Of a stretch of DNA of 52,485 bases, positions 33,886 through 44,216 are shown in pieces (position 1 is the first letter of the stretch; the number at the start of each line of letters is the position of its first letter). The notes beneath the pieces were generated by a model, which worked only from the letters and a program-made list of their open reading frames with translations, searched no databases and was not told the origin of the DNA. The DNA lies in the NCBI GenBank assembly GCA_947630155.1, contig CANRGM010000001.1, forward strand, positions 1-52,485, in the 5' to 3' direction. Source of the DNA: an uncultured Clostridia bacterium. Lineage in GTDB: Bacteria > Bacillota > Clostridia > TANB77 > CAG-508. A program made the position numbers and the translations under genes.

Positions 33886-34575
33886 TCATTTTTCAATAAT
33901 TATATTATCATATCCTATAAATAATCCTGATTCAATAACACCAACAATAGACTTTAACTTTCCTTCTAAATTTTCATCTATTTTATTAAACATTACATCT
34001 AATATAAAATTACCATTTTCAGTAATTATTGGTCCATCTTTTCCTTTTCCTGTTCTTAATTTTATATATTCAATATCCAACTTTGAGATTTCTTCTATCA
34101 CGTAGTTTAACGCATCTGGACAACATTCTATTGGAACTGGATTTTTACTACATAATTTTGATACAATTTTTGTTTCATCAACCAATATATATACAATCTT
34201 TGAATTCTTTATGTTCAACTTTTCTTTGAACATAGCTGCTCCTCTACCCTTTATAAGCCAATTATTACCATCAACTTCATCAGCCCCATCAAAAGACCAG
34301 TCTGGTTTCTTTTCATTTAAAGATGCAGTTGGAATGTTATAATATGCACATAGCATTTTTATTTCATATGAGGTTGGAATAGCTGTTATATTTATATTTT
34401 CCTTTTTTATCTTATTGGCAATTTCACATACAGTAAGATATGAGGTTGAACCTGAACCAAATCCAATTATATCTCCATCTTTTACTCTTTCTGCAATTTT
34501 CTTAGCTATTTTTTGTTTTGCTTCTTTATTTGGTATATCATTATAAAAATTTAAATTATACTCTATTTCTTGCAT
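33886..34575 (-). CDS. rpiA: Ribose-5-phosphate isomerase A
   Basis: Interconverts ribose 5-phosphate and ribulose 5-phosphate. The 229 residues are full length and show GFGSGSTSYLTVCEI, KPDWSFDGADEVDG, LIKGRGAAMFKEKL, PVPIECCPDALNYV and RTGKGKDGPIITENGNFILD. Start at 34575, where GGGAGG lies upstream. It is unexpected inside an envelope-glycan locus; ribulose 5-phosphate is the precursor of ribitol phosphate and of arabinose-type sugars, so it may be dedicated to the polymer, or simply be housekeeping. Confidence 0.94.
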   Translation of the reverse strand: MQEIEYNLNFYNDIPNKEAKQKIAKKIAERVKDGDIIGFGSGSTSYLTVCEIANKIKKENINITAIPTSYEIKMLCAYYNIPTASLNEKKPDWSFDGADEVDGNNWLIKGRGAAMFKEKLNIKNSKIVYILVDETKIVSKLCSKNPVPIECCPDALNYVIEEISKLDIEYIKLRTGKGKDGPIITENGNFILDVMFNKIDENLEGKLKSIVGVIESGLFIGYDNIIIEK

Positions 34576-34606
34576 TATAACTTGTCCTCCCTGTTTAATC
34601 ACATAA

Positions 34607-35542
34607 TTAAGAAATTTTCTTTAATATGCAAATTTGATTTAATTGTAATTCAAATAATTGTCTATGTTTTTTTACTATAACCTGCAATATTATTCCTGCT
34701 ATACTTAATAATAAGCTTATAATTAATGAAATACTTGCTACAATTAAAGAAGGAAAACGTGGTACTAATCCCGTATTCCAGTAATCTATAAATACTGGAA
34801 TGTATAATATTATTGATATTATGAAAAAGATTAATGAAATTGCATTAAAAAATAAACTAGGTTTATATTCTTTAAATAAAGTAGCTATAGTTTTTAATAC
34901 CCTTACCCCATCTTTATATGTGTTTAACTTTGATACGCTTCCTGCTGGTCTATCTCTATATTGTATAGGAATTTCTTTTAATGTGAAATTCTTATCTATG
35001 GCATGTATTGACATTTCAGTTTCAATTTCAAATCCTTTTGATAATACTGGAAATGATTTTACAAATTTGTAACTAAAGGCTCTATATCCAGTCATAATAT
35101 CGTTAATGTTGTTCTTGAATATTTTATTTATAAGCCATCTAACTATTTTATTTCCAAAATTATGAAATGGTCTTTTATTTTCTTGAAAATATGTTGATGA
35201 TAATCTATCTCCAATTACCATATCCACATTATCATTTAATACATAGTCACACATTTCTATTGCACTTTCAGCAGGATATGTGTCATCACCATCAATCATC
35301 AAATAACAATCAGCTTCTATATCTCTAAACATTGATCTAATTACATTACCTTTGCCTTGCTTAGTTTCATATCTTACTATAGCACCTGCTCTTTTTGCAA
35401 TTTCATCTGTTCCATCTTTAGAATTATTATCATATACATATATATCAGCTTCTGGTAAAACCATACTATAATCTTTTATTACTTTTTCTATTGTTTTACT
35501 TTCATTATAACATGGAATTAATATAGCAATTTTTCCTTTCAT
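34607..35542 (-). CDS. GT2 polyprenyl-phosphate glycosyltransferase-like protein
   Basis: A family 2 glycosyltransferase with two C-terminal membrane helices. The 311 residues show IAILIPCYNESKTIEKVI, YVYDNNSKDGTDEIA, the DXD-like LMIDGDDTYPAESA, and TGYRAFSYKFVKSFP. The plan resembles dolichyl-phosphate glucose synthase-type enzymes, which charge a polyprenyl phosphate for use by GT-C enzymes. It precedes rpiA by 31 bp. A weak -10 (TATAAT, minus strand at 35581-35586) lies 39 bp upstream of the ATG. Confidence 0.88.
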   Translation of the reverse strand: MKGKIAILIPCYNESKTIEKVIKDYSMVLPEADIYVYDNNSKDGTDEIAKRAGAIVRYETKQGKGNVIRSMFRDIEADCYLMIDGDDTYPAESAIEMCDYVLNDNVDMVIGDRLSSTYFQENKRPFHNFGNKIVRWLINKIFKNNINDIMTGYRAFSYKFVKSFPVLSKGFEIETEMSIHAIDKNFTLKEIPIQYRDRPAGSVSKLNTYKDGVRVLKTIATLFKEYKPSLFFNAISLIFFIISIILYIPVFIDYWNTGLVPRFPSLIVASISLIISLLLSIAGIILQVIVKKHRQLFELQLNQICILKKIS

Positions 35543-35634
35543 TTTTTTCCCTTTCTATTCATAATTTTAGTTTTAGTGTTATTATAACCCATTTTTTACA
35601 TATTATGTCATATTTTTATTAATTTGTAAATATT

Positions 35635-36672
35635 TTATCTATATCCAGTCTTCTTTATAATACCTTCACTATATTCTTTAACTCTATCACTTACCTCATA
35701 ACCATCATTTCCAAACAATTCCTCATGTAATTTCTTAACATTACTTTCCAAAGTAACAGGAACACCATACCATCTATCTAATGTAATTCCTTTTACTTCA
35801 TATGGCCAGCCTATACTTGCAATAACATTATATTGTGCAACTTCTGGAATTAGTGATAAAATTTCAGATGAACCAACATTAGTATATACTTTTGGAAGTA
35901 AAATATCGGCTAAATTATTAAGTTTTCCTACACCTAAGGTTTTGATTTTATTGAATCCTGCATTTAAAACATCTCTCATTCTTTCGGTTCTTTTATAATC
36001 TCCACCTGCTGTGTAACGTATTCTTGAGTATGCTAATGCTTGAACTCCTGACAAATTTTGCGTTCCAGTTTTTGTAATTCTTGCAGTTTTTCTACCCATT
36101 TGCTGATCAACTGCACCAATGTAATCATTTATATATTTCAATTCATCAGATTCGATTGCAATATTTACTCCTCCAATTGTATCAATAATATCAACAACCG
36201 CATCAAAATTTACTGCAACAAATTCAGAAATATTTAAATCAAAGTTTTTATTTATAGTATTTATTGCTAGCTCAGGTCCACCATATGCATAAGCATGTGT
36301 TATTTTGTCATATCCATGTCCATCAATATTAACATAGGTATCCCTATATATTGAAGTTAACTTAACATCTTTAGTGTCTTGATTGATACTTGCAATAATT
36401 ATACAATCACTTCTGGTATTATCATATGTATTTGCCCTTGCATCAACCCCGAAAAGTACTATGTTTCTATAACCTTTTAATTGTTCAGAAACACCTTCAT
36501 TTATCTCTATATTTTCAATTTTTACATAATTTATTTTTGATAATTTACTATATGCCATCATAGTTACTGAAGCAAAAAATATAAGTAAAATAATTAATAA
36601 TACTAGTACCACTTTTAAAAATATTCTTAATCCACTATTTTTCTTTGATTTTTTATAAGATTTTTTTGACAT
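35635..36672 (-). CDS. LytR-CpsA-Psr (LCP) family wall-polymer ligase
   Basis: Attaches undecaprenyl-linked anionic polymers to peptidoglycan on the outer face. The 345-residue protein has a basic N terminus, one membrane anchor (about 15-40) and an extracellular LCP domain. Visible landmarks are IVLFGVDARANTYDNTRSDC, KLTSIYRDTYVNI, KITHAYAYGGPELAI, NFDAVVDIIDTIGGVNI, and AYSRIRYTAGGDYKRTERMR, the last holding the phosphate-binding Arg residues. Its presence indicates the glycan made here is linked to the wall. Confidence 0.94.
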   Translation of the reverse strand: MSKKSYKKSKKNSGLRIFLKVVLVLLIILLIFFASVTMMAYSKLSKINYVKIENIEINEGVSEQLKGYRNIVLFGVDARANTYDNTRSDCIIIASINQDTKDVKLTSIYRDTYVNIDGHGYDKITHAYAYGGPELAINTINKNFDLNISEFVAVNFDAVVDIIDTIGGVNIAIESDELKYINDYIGAVDQQMGRKTARITKTGTQNLSGVQALAYSRIRYTAGGDYKRTERMRDVLNAGFNKIKTLGVGKLNNLADILLPKVYTNVGSSEILSLIPEVAQYNVIASIGWPYEVKGITLDRWYGVPVTLESNVKKLHEELFGNDGYEVSDRVKEYSEGIIKKTGYR

Positions 36673-36754
36673 TATTACTTCCCTCTAAAATTTGTATTTA
36701 GATTTTTTATATAGGTAACCTATAAACCTTTTCCTTCGTTTTTATTTATTATTT

Positions 36755-37276
36755 TTATATTTCATTTATTCCTTTTCTATATCCATTTTTATATACTATA
36801 TAATATGATGTGTAAACAAGTGCCCCTACAACAGCTCCTGCTGAATCAATACATACATCTAAAGGCTGTCCAGTTCTTCCACTTACAAATGTTTGATGAT
36901 ATTCATCTGAAATTGCAAAACCTACACATAATATCATTGTAATTATTAGAGCTGCCCAATAATGTTTAATATTAAATAAAACATTCATAAATAATATTAT
37001 AAAAAACGACAATACTAAATATACTGAAGCATGCATTACTTTACGCATAGGAGCATTTATCAATTTAGAAACACGAGCTAGTTTTGATTCACTTGGATGT
37101 GAACTTGTTATTCCATATTCATTTGTTACATCCAAAGTATCTTCAATAAACATAGCTATTATATCTGTACTTTTTCCATTTGAATTTTGAGTATTCATTC
37201 CAGATAATTTATATATTAGTGCCATCCACCCAACTGCTAATGCTAATAGCACAATCACCAATATAGCTTTCTTCAT
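36755..37276 (-). CDS. VanZ-like membrane protein
   Basis: A 173-residue protein with four hydrophobic segments. The motifs are the family ones: KVMHASVYLVLSFFI, then a helix containing GFAISDEYHQTFVSGRTGQPLDVCIDSAGAVVGA. VanZ-like proteins are common in envelope loci and are linked to low-level teicoplanin resistance in enterococci, but the biochemical role is unknown. Start at 37276 (AAAGGAG upstream) is preferred over an ATG ten codons earlier. Confidence 0.88.
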   Translation of the reverse strand: MKKAILVIVLLALAVGWMALIYKLSGMNTQNSNGKSTDIIAMFIEDTLDVTNEYGITSSHPSESKLARVSKLINAPMRKVMHASVYLVLSFFIILFMNVLFNIKHYWAALIITMILCVGFAISDEYHQTFVSGRTGQPLDVCIDSAGAVVGALVYTSYYIVYKNGYRKGINEI

Positions 37277-37332
37277 AATTATACACACTCCTTTCAGTTT
37301 GGTCAATTGATTATTATCTAAAATATAAATTA

Positions 37333-38463
37333 TTATTTAAGTTCTTTTCTAACACAATTTAATGCTTCCAATATTATTTTATCCATATCATAATATTTAT
37401 ATTGACCTAGCCTTCCCCCAAATATAACCTTAGAATCTTGTTTTGCTAATTCTTCATATTTTTTATATAAATTATTATTCTTTTCATTATTTATAGGATA
37501 ATATGGTTCTTTACCTTGCACCCATGTATCAGAATATTCCCTTGAAATTATAGTTTTTTCTTTAGTTTCACCTTCCGCTTCTTTACCCAAGCTTGCACCA
37601 TATTCAAAATGCTTATGCTCAATTATTCTAGTATATGGAACTTCATATTCTGTATAATTTACAACCGCATTTCCTTGATAATTTTCTTCATCTAAAACCT
37701 CTGTTTCAAAACGAACACTTCTATATTGTAACTCTCCAAATTTATAATCATAATACTGATCAATAGGACCTGTAAATACTATTTTTTTAGCAATATTCTC
37801 AAGCTCTTCTTTGTGTTCGAAATAATCACAATTAAGTTGTACTTCAATTCCCGCAAGCATTTTCTCAATTATTTTAGTATAGCCACCTATTGGAATCCCT
37901 TGATATAAATTATTAAAATAATTATTATCATAGATAAATCTAACTGGTAATCTTTTTATGATAAAACTTGGCAATTCAGTTGCTTTTTGTCCCCATTGTT
38001 TTTCCGTATAACCCTTAACAAGTTTTTCATATATTGTTTTTCCTACCAAACTGATTGCTTGTTCTTCTAAATTTTTAGGTTCTGTTATTCCTGCTTCTTT
38101 CTTTTCTTTCTCGATTTTTGCTTTTGCCTCTTGAGGTGTTACAACTCCCCATAATTTGTTGAATGTATTCATATTAAACGGCATATTATACAGCTCATCT
38201 TTGTACCTTGCAACTGGAGAATTTGTATATCTATTAAATGTTGCAAATTGATTTATATAATCCCATACTTCTTGGTTACTTGTATGAAATATGTGAGCAC
38301 CATATTTATGAACATTAATTCCATATTGTTCATATGTATATATATTCCCTGCTATGTTTGGGCGCTTGTCTATTACTAAGCATTTTTTTCCTTTTTTGTT
38401 GGCTTCATAAGCAAATATTGAACCAAATAGTCCTGCGCCTACTATTAGGTAGTCGTATTGCAT
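37333..38463 (-). CDS. glf: UDP-galactopyranose mutase
   Basis: A flavoenzyme that converts UDP-galactopyranose to UDP-galactofuranose, so the glycan probably contains galactofuranose. The 376 residues begin with the FAD-binding LIVGAGLFGSIFAYEA and continue with CLVIDKRPNIAGNIYT, HKYGAHIFHTSNQEVW, KGYTEKQWG and a late RLGQYKYYDMD, all typical of bacterial Glf. TAAGGAGG lies before the start. Confidence 0.96.
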   Translation of the reverse strand: MQYDYLIVGAGLFGSIFAYEANKKGKKCLVIDKRPNIAGNIYTYEQYGINVHKYGAHIFHTSNQEVWDYINQFATFNRYTNSPVARYKDELYNMPFNMNTFNKLWGVVTPQEAKAKIEKEKKEAGITEPKNLEEQAISLVGKTIYEKLVKGYTEKQWGQKATELPSFIIKRLPVRFIYDNNYFNNLYQGIPIGGYTKIIEKMLAGIEVQLNCDYFEHKEELENIAKKIVFTGPIDQYYDYKFGELQYRSVRFETEVLDEENYQGNAVVNYTEYEVPYTRIIEHKHFEYGASLGKEAEGETKEKTIISREYSDTWVQGKEPYYPINNEKNNNLYKKYEELAKQDSKVIFGGRLGQYKYYDMDKIILEALNCVRKELK

Positions 38464-38580
38464 ATGTGTTCCTCCTTACAATTATAAATATTATTTTTTT
38501 ACTTAATTTAATTTCTAATATTATCTTTTATGTATGTTATATATGCTAAAGTTATATTTTTTAAAATTTATTCATTTTAA

Positions 38581-41529
38581 TTATTTCACTTTATTTTTAT
38601 TTATTAAATATTTTTGTATCCTATTGCCAAATAATTCTGGATATTGTTCAGTTTCTTCTTTGAAAAGATTCATAAAATATTTTGCTTCTTCATCATCAAA
38701 TTGCTTTTTTCTTTGATATGCATAAAATTTAATCTTATCAGTCATTTTAAATGTTTCAATTAATTCAAATCGCTCCTTTATAAATTGTGATTCTTCGAAA
38801 GCATATTTAATTTTGGGAATAATGGTTCCCTTTTTTGCTCCCGTATTCTCTAAAACTGTATTGGATATAAATACATATTTAGATTCGAATATTCCTGTTG
38901 GGAATCCATGAGCAGAATTTATTGATGATTCATATGGAATAATTTCATTCAATCTTCTATCTGGATGTATATAATTTGAAAATGTCTGTGCACAATAATT
39001 CAATGTAGCTGCATTAATATATGCTTTTTCTCCATTATTGCAGTTATCAAGTATAAATTTTGCCATCTCACCAATCCTATCATAATCTTCTCTTTTTATT
39101 GGTTTTAAACTTGTGTCACAAAAATAAAGATTATTATGGAATCTTTTGTTTTCAGATAAAGAACCATACAAATTGACAATTGATATAAGTAATATTGTAA
39201 AGAATAATCCATTTCTAATTGCTTTTACTTTTATTCTATCTATAAGTACTATACACATAATTAACATATATACATATGTAGGTATAAGTAATAATGAATG
39301 ATGATTTCCCATATTTTGAAGTCTTGTAAACATGAATATGGTTATTGATGCTGTGAATATCATTTGCAGTGTACCATTTCGACATTTTTTATTAATTAAT
39401 CCATAAATAAGACCTACTATGATTAATCCTATGAATATTCCTCCAACTCGATTATATTGTAATTCTAATTCTTTTGCAAGCCCTCCAATATTCCAAGCTG
39501 AATAAGAACTATTAAAATTATTGTCTATTAGTTTATATATCATTGGAGATAGAATTGCACCTATTATTATGATTGAACACACTCCAACTTTCAACATATT
39601 AATTAAAGTTACCTTGAACTTTGAATAATCTTTTTTTATAAGCTGATTTATGCATACAATTATAAAATAAGTAAAATAGTAACTTACAATCCAATATACA
39701 TACCATCTTCTTGTTATTAAAAGACATAGTGTTGATATTACAATCAATATAACTCTTGCATTTTCAATTTTGGAAAAGTCATAATCTATTGTTAAAAGTA
39801 TGATTAGTTCAACAAAAAGTAGTCCCATAATATCCGGTTGTCCCATTATTGCAGCCCTATGTAATAGCGGAAATGAAATAATGGTTACTAAACTCAATAT
39901 AAATACTTTTCGATTATCTGTTAAATTTAATTTTGCAATAACTTTTTTTATTATCATACTATATAGAAGAACAATTGGAATTATTGATACAAAAGTATAC
40001 GTTAATATAAAAGAATTTTCTGTTTGATTTGTATATTTAAAAATTAAGCTAGTAAATGATAACAAGAAATATCCATAATCATTATAATATGTAGTTTTTA
40101 TAATCTCTTTAATTCCAGTAATAAAATTTGCATCGAATTTTTCTAATAAATATAATTGCCTTAAGTAATAACATGAATTATCCCATGTATATATCATTTT
40201 TCTTGTTAGAACAACATAGGCATATATTGAAAATATTGCTATTATGGTTACACTATTTAAAAATATAAATTGCTTATCTTTAAGGTTCACTTTTGCAATC
40301 TTTGATACTTCAAAAATTAATAGTATTAAAAACATAATAGCCCAAATTCCAAATACTATAAAAGTTATGTCTGATAACTGTACTACTAACTTATTTATGA
40401 TAGCTAAAAATATCATTATTACTGTCATGGTAATGAAAACTTTCTCTATTAAATTTAATTTACAGAATATTCTTTTTAATTTATCAATAATATATTTTCG
40501 TTCTTCCCCTTTAGTGAAATTAATTAATACTACTCCAAAAGTAATTATTAATAGTTTAATAATTAGAACTGTTATTTTATATGAAGTATTATATATACAT
40601 AGTCCTTTTAACCACGAGTAATTTATTAACTGCATCTCTAAATAGTGTAAAATTAAAACATATATACCATTTTTACCATACCAACCTAATATTTCACCAA
40701 TTTTTTTATATTTTTTTTCAATTATCATAGATAATTTCATTACAATAAGACTTCCACAAAGAGCACTCAAAAAACAAAACATTCCATTAGTATATTTTCG
40801 AATTGCAATCTCAATATTTCCATATTTTATACCTAATATCCAAATAAAAAATATTAATAATAATGTTTTTTTGTCATTTAATAATCTTGATAATACATTG
40901 TATTTATTTAATATGTATCCAAAATAATAAAATATAATGCATGCAAATACCACATCTAAGCTAAATGGAAGCCAATATTGTTTTAATCCTATTATGTATC
41001 CTAAATATGATAAGATTATACAAAATAATCCCAAAAAAATATCATTGTCTTTTTTTATCATTCTTTTCATAGTACAGAAAAGTACACTTATTATAGCTAA
41101 AAGAGGAAAAAGCCATAAAACACTGATTGATTGTATATTAGTCTTAACATTTAAAAATGAGTAGGAAAGCATAATTTGCTCAGCATATTTCTTTAATAAT
41201 TCTAATAAAGTATTATTATTTATTAAAACCTCCCTTACAAAATCCGCAAAAAAAACTGCTATAAGATATGGTATTATTAGTTTTTTAATAACATCTTGCA
41301 AACATATTTTTAAATTTTTATCTTTGTATAAAATCCCACTTATTATGATAAGCAATGGCATATGAAATGAATAAATTAAATTTCTTTTCAAACCAGGTTC
41401 TACTATATGTCCAATGATTATTAAAATAATTGAAATTCCTATTGCTATATCTATATATCCTATATGTTTTTCTTCTTTAGATATATTACTCTTCTTTTTA
41501 TCCATATTATTTACTAGTCTTTCTTTCAT
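38581..41529 (-). CDS. Fusion of an acyltransferase-3 domain and a large GT-C-like membrane domain
   Basis: A 982-residue, almost entirely membrane-embedded protein. Residues about 20-340 form an acyltransferase-3 domain (ten helices, YIDIAIGISIILIIIGH with the catalytic-type His, SFHMPLLIIISGILY). From about 360 a second polytopic domain follows with DNSCYYLRQLYLLEKFDANF, DYGYFLLSF and a C-terminal extracytoplasmic part (about 840-950, ILDNCNNGEKAYINAATLN), which looks like a GT39/GT-C glycosyltransferase. The reading frame is continuous. A fused enzyme could couple sugar transfer and O-acylation outside the membrane. This is an inference; neither donor is known. Confidence 0.75.
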   Translation of the reverse strand: MKERLVNNMDKKKSNISKEEKHIGYIDIAIGISIILIIIGHIVEPGLKRNLIYSFHMPLLIIISGILYKDKNLKICLQDVIKKLIIPYLIAVFFADFVREVLINNNTLLELLKKYAEQIMLSYSFLNVKTNIQSISVLWLFPLLAIISVLFCTMKRMIKKDNDIFLGLFCIILSYLGYIIGLKQYWLPFSLDVVFACIIFYYFGYILNKYNVLSRLLNDKKTLLLIFFIWILGIKYGNIEIAIRKYTNGMFCFLSALCGSLIVMKLSMIIEKKYKKIGEILGWYGKNGIYVLILHYLEMQLINYSWLKGLCIYNTSYKITVLIIKLLIITFGVVLINFTKGEERKYIIDKLKRIFCKLNLIEKVFITMTVIMIFLAIINKLVVQLSDITFIVFGIWAIMFLILLIFEVSKIAKVNLKDKQFIFLNSVTIIAIFSIYAYVVLTRKMIYTWDNSCYYLRQLYLLEKFDANFITGIKEIIKTTYYNDYGYFLLSFTSLIFKYTNQTENSFILTYTFVSIIPIVLLYSMIIKKVIAKLNLTDNRKVFILSLVTIISFPLLHRAAIMGQPDIMGLLFVELIILLTIDYDFSKIENARVILIVISTLCLLITRRWYVYWIVSYYFTYFIIVCINQLIKKDYSKFKVTLINMLKVGVCSIIIIGAILSPMIYKLIDNNFNSSYSAWNIGGLAKELELQYNRVGGIFIGLIIVGLIYGLINKKCRNGTLQMIFTASITIFMFTRLQNMGNHHSLLLIPTYVYMLIMCIVLIDRIKVKAIRNGLFFTILLISIVNLYGSLSENKRFHNNLYFCDTSLKPIKREDYDRIGEMAKFILDNCNNGEKAYINAATLNYCAQTFSNYIHPDRRLNEIIPYESSINSAHGFPTGIFESKYVFISNTVLENTGAKKGTIIPKIKYAFEESQFIKERFELIETFKMTDKIKFYAYQRKKQFDDEEAKYFMNLFKEETEQYPELFGNRIQKYLINKNKVK

Positions 41530-41574
41530 TTTTCCTCCTAATTTATATAAAAGATATTCTATATAAAAATATTT

Positions 41575-42705
41575 TTAAGATATAAAAAGTTTTTTTATAC
41601 ATTTAATTCTAGGAAGTACTATTTTTATCATATAATATAGTACAATTGAAACAGCTAAATCAATTGCTATAACGAGAATACATTCTTTATAATAGTTTAA
41701 ATATCCACTGCCTATTTTTAGTGATAAATAATTAATTAGCGTTATTATCCACATCTGATTTAAATATAATGGGAGCGAAACTTTTTGTAAGAAATAAAAT
41801 AATTTATTATTTGAAGATTTTAATAATAAACTTTGTTCACTAAATGATATACTTACGCAAATACATAAAATTAATAGCATAACGAAATCATATTTTATAT
41901 GGGCATCTTTTATATTGGATATGAAAAATATACTAGTATATCCTACTACCTCTATTAATGTAAACAATGCTCTTGCCAATCTAGTCCAATTCTGAACTTT
42001 TATTTTTTCAACCAACTCATATAGTATAACTCCAAGTGTTAATTCTAGAAACGCTCTAATTGTACTATTATATGTTAATCCATCCCAAAGCCAAGGATTT
42101 GATAATCTATGATATTTATGTCCCAAATATCCAAGCAAAATGACTACTATAGTTGGTGCTATAATATAAACAAAATTTTTCCTATATTTTACTATTAACG
42201 GATATAGTACATTCATACATATTAACATTGCAGAAATATACCAAGCCAATCCTAATATACTTGATCTAGGTAATGCAACATTCTCAAGAAACAATAAATC
42301 AAAAATAGTATTAATAGCTCTATCTTTAGTATAGTCTTCAACTATATAATATATTGGAAATGCTATAATATATATTATTAAGAAATATGGAAAAAAATTT
42401 TTAATTTTCTTCCATATAAACTTAAATGTTGATTTATACAATTCCCCATTAGGTACGTTATCACTTCTTAAAGCTTTTTTCCCTAATAAATATCCCGATA
42501 CTAAGAAAAAGAAATCTACTGCTATACTCCCACATGCAAATATTATTTTACAATCTGTTTTCATTTCCTGTCCTACATGTGTTAGTATAATCAATAAACA
42601 AAACATAAATTTCCAAAATGCAATTATTCCATTTTGTTGCTCTTTTTTTCCCAAAACATTAACATCACTACTATATTTTAAACCTTCCATATTAGTACCA
42701 TCCAT
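41575..42705 (-). CDS. Acyltransferase-3 family membrane protein (O-acetyltransferase type)
   Basis: A 376-residue polytopic protein with about ten helices. The N terminus shows GIIAFWKFMFCLLIILTHVG (catalytic-type His) and SIAVDFFFLVSGYLLGKKAL, characteristic of OafA/WecH-type acyltransferases that acetylate or succinylate surface sugars. Ribosome-site support for the first ATG is weak; an ATG at codon 6 is possible. It lies between the fusion protein and the flippase. Confidence 0.85.
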   Translation of the reverse strand: MDGTNMEGLKYSSDVNVLGKKEQQNGIIAFWKFMFCLLIILTHVGQEMKTDCKIIFACGSIAVDFFFLVSGYLLGKKALRSDNVPNGELYKSTFKFIWKKIKNFFPYFLIIYIIAFPIYYIVEDYTKDRAINTIFDLLFLENVALPRSSILGLAWYISAMLICMNVLYPLIVKYRKNFVYIIAPTIVVILLGYLGHKYHRLSNPWLWDGLTYNSTIRAFLELTLGVILYELVEKIKVQNWTRLARALFTLIEVVGYTSIFFISNIKDAHIKYDFVMLLILCICVSISFSEQSLLLKSSNNKLFYFLQKVSLPLYLNQMWIITLINYLSLKIGSGYLNYYKECILVIAIDLAVSIVLYYMIKIVLPRIKCIKKLFIS

Positions 42706-42725
42706 TTCATATTTGATTTTACCAT

Positions 42726-44216
42726 TTATTTTTTTATCATCCTAATAATTTTCTTTATTTGATTACCATAAAATAACATTATAGTCATTCCATAAACAAT
42801 TATCGCTAAAACTGCATTTTTTACAGCAAATATAGTCCATTCCATTATCCCAATATTATCAAATTTAAAAAGTAAATTTGATAATATAATTAATATAACT
42901 GATGGTATACAAAAAATCATAAAATTTTTTATTGCGGTTTTTACACTTCTATATAAAATGTTCTTTTTTAAGAAGAATATGTGTGCAATTGTTCTATATG
43001 TCATTGAAACAAGTGTACCAAAGGCAACCCCCACTATTCCAAATTTAATTACCAGAACAACTGATATAATAACATTTAATATTGCTTCTATGTAAGCATA
43101 CTTACTTATTTCCTTAAATTTATTTGCACAATACGCCATATTTACATATGGTTCTCTTATACAAAACATAAATTCAGCTAATATCATCATCCACCCTAAT
43201 ACAGGTTGAAAATAATTCGTATCTGTAATCCCTTTTGTGTATAATTGTACAAATGGTGTAATACATAACCCTCCAACTATAAATAAAAAGAAAGTTGAAC
43301 AATATATAATAAGTTCATATAATTCAAATGTTTCTTTCAATTTTATCTTATCTTGACCAGAATATACATGTCCTAATGTAGGTTGTATACCCGCTGAAAT
43401 TGAAGTAATTAAGCTTTTTAAACCAGATGTAACTAAATAGTATACAGAGTAAATTGAAACATTTTTTAAATCACTTAATAAACTTAAAATCACAACATCT
43501 GTATTATTATGCATAAACGCTGCAATGTTTATGCCGAATCCATCCCATCTTTGCGCTAACGCATTATTATCTGGTTTAGAATTTTTGTCTATATCATAAT
43601 GTTTTTTTACATATAAATTAAATAATATTGGTTGTAATAAGTAGATAATGGATGTAACTATTTTTATAATATGAATATTTGGACATATTTTTATACCAAT
43701 AGCAACTCCTAATGTATTTAATATAATAACCGCAATTTGTACAAATGAAATATAATATACTTTTTTGTCCGCTCTAAGCAATGTTCTCCAAGTTATTGAA
43801 AAGCAATACTGACAAAATAAATTTATACTTAAAATTAATGTTAAACTTGATATATATCCAAAAGAAAAATCAGATTTAACAATAATTGGATATACTATTG
43901 CTAAAATCAAAGTATACACAACAAACAGCAAAGATAATTTTTTATAAAATTTATTTGTAGCTGAAATAATTGAACTAGTTTTTTCGTTATCTTTTTCTCT
44001 TAATGGTTTATACAAGGAAGCTAAGATAACAGAACTAAGACCTCCTTCAAATAAATCCATATACTTTAAGAATTGTGTCAAAGATGAAACTAGCCCATTA
44101 ACTTCAGAGCCAAAAGTTTCTAACAATAATTTTGGAACTATAAAGCCACTAATTATTGTAACAAATTGCAATAAGATGGATGAAATTGTATTAATTAAAG
44201 TTATTTTATTTTTCAT
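42726..44216 (-). CDS. Polysaccharide flippase (Wzx/MurJ-like, MOP family)
   Basis: Flips undecaprenyl-linked repeat units outward. The 496 residues contain about 13-14 membrane helices; hallmarks are KITLINTISSILLQFVTIIS, GLVSSLTQFLKYMDLFEGGL, TDVVILSLLSDLKNVSIYSVY and GFGINIAAFMHNNTD. GAGGAAG precedes the ATG, and the gene overlaps the epimerase by 11 bp. Together with two Wzy-like proteins it indicates a Wzx/Wzy route besides the ABC exporter. Confidence 0.9.
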   Translation of the reverse strand: MKNKITLINTISSILLQFVTIISGFIVPKLLLETFGSEVNGLVSSLTQFLKYMDLFEGGLSSVILASLYKPLREKDNEKTSSIISATNKFYKKLSLLFVVYTLILAIVYPIIVKSDFSFGYISSLTLILSINLFCQYCFSITWRTLLRADKKVYYISFVQIAVIILNTLGVAIGIKICPNIHIIKIVTSIIYLLQPILFNLYVKKHYDIDKNSKPDNNALAQRWDGFGINIAAFMHNNTDVVILSLLSDLKNVSIYSVYYLVTSGLKSLITSISAGIQPTLGHVYSGQDKIKLKETFELYELIIYCSTFFLFIVGGLCITPFVQLYTKGITDTNYFQPVLGWMMILAEFMFCIREPYVNMAYCANKFKEISKYAYIEAILNVIISVVLVIKFGIVGVAFGTLVSMTYRTIAHIFFLKKNILYRSVKTAIKNFMIFCIPSVILIILSNLLFKFDNIGIMEWTIFAVKNAVLAIIVYGMTIMLFYGNQIKKIIRMIKK

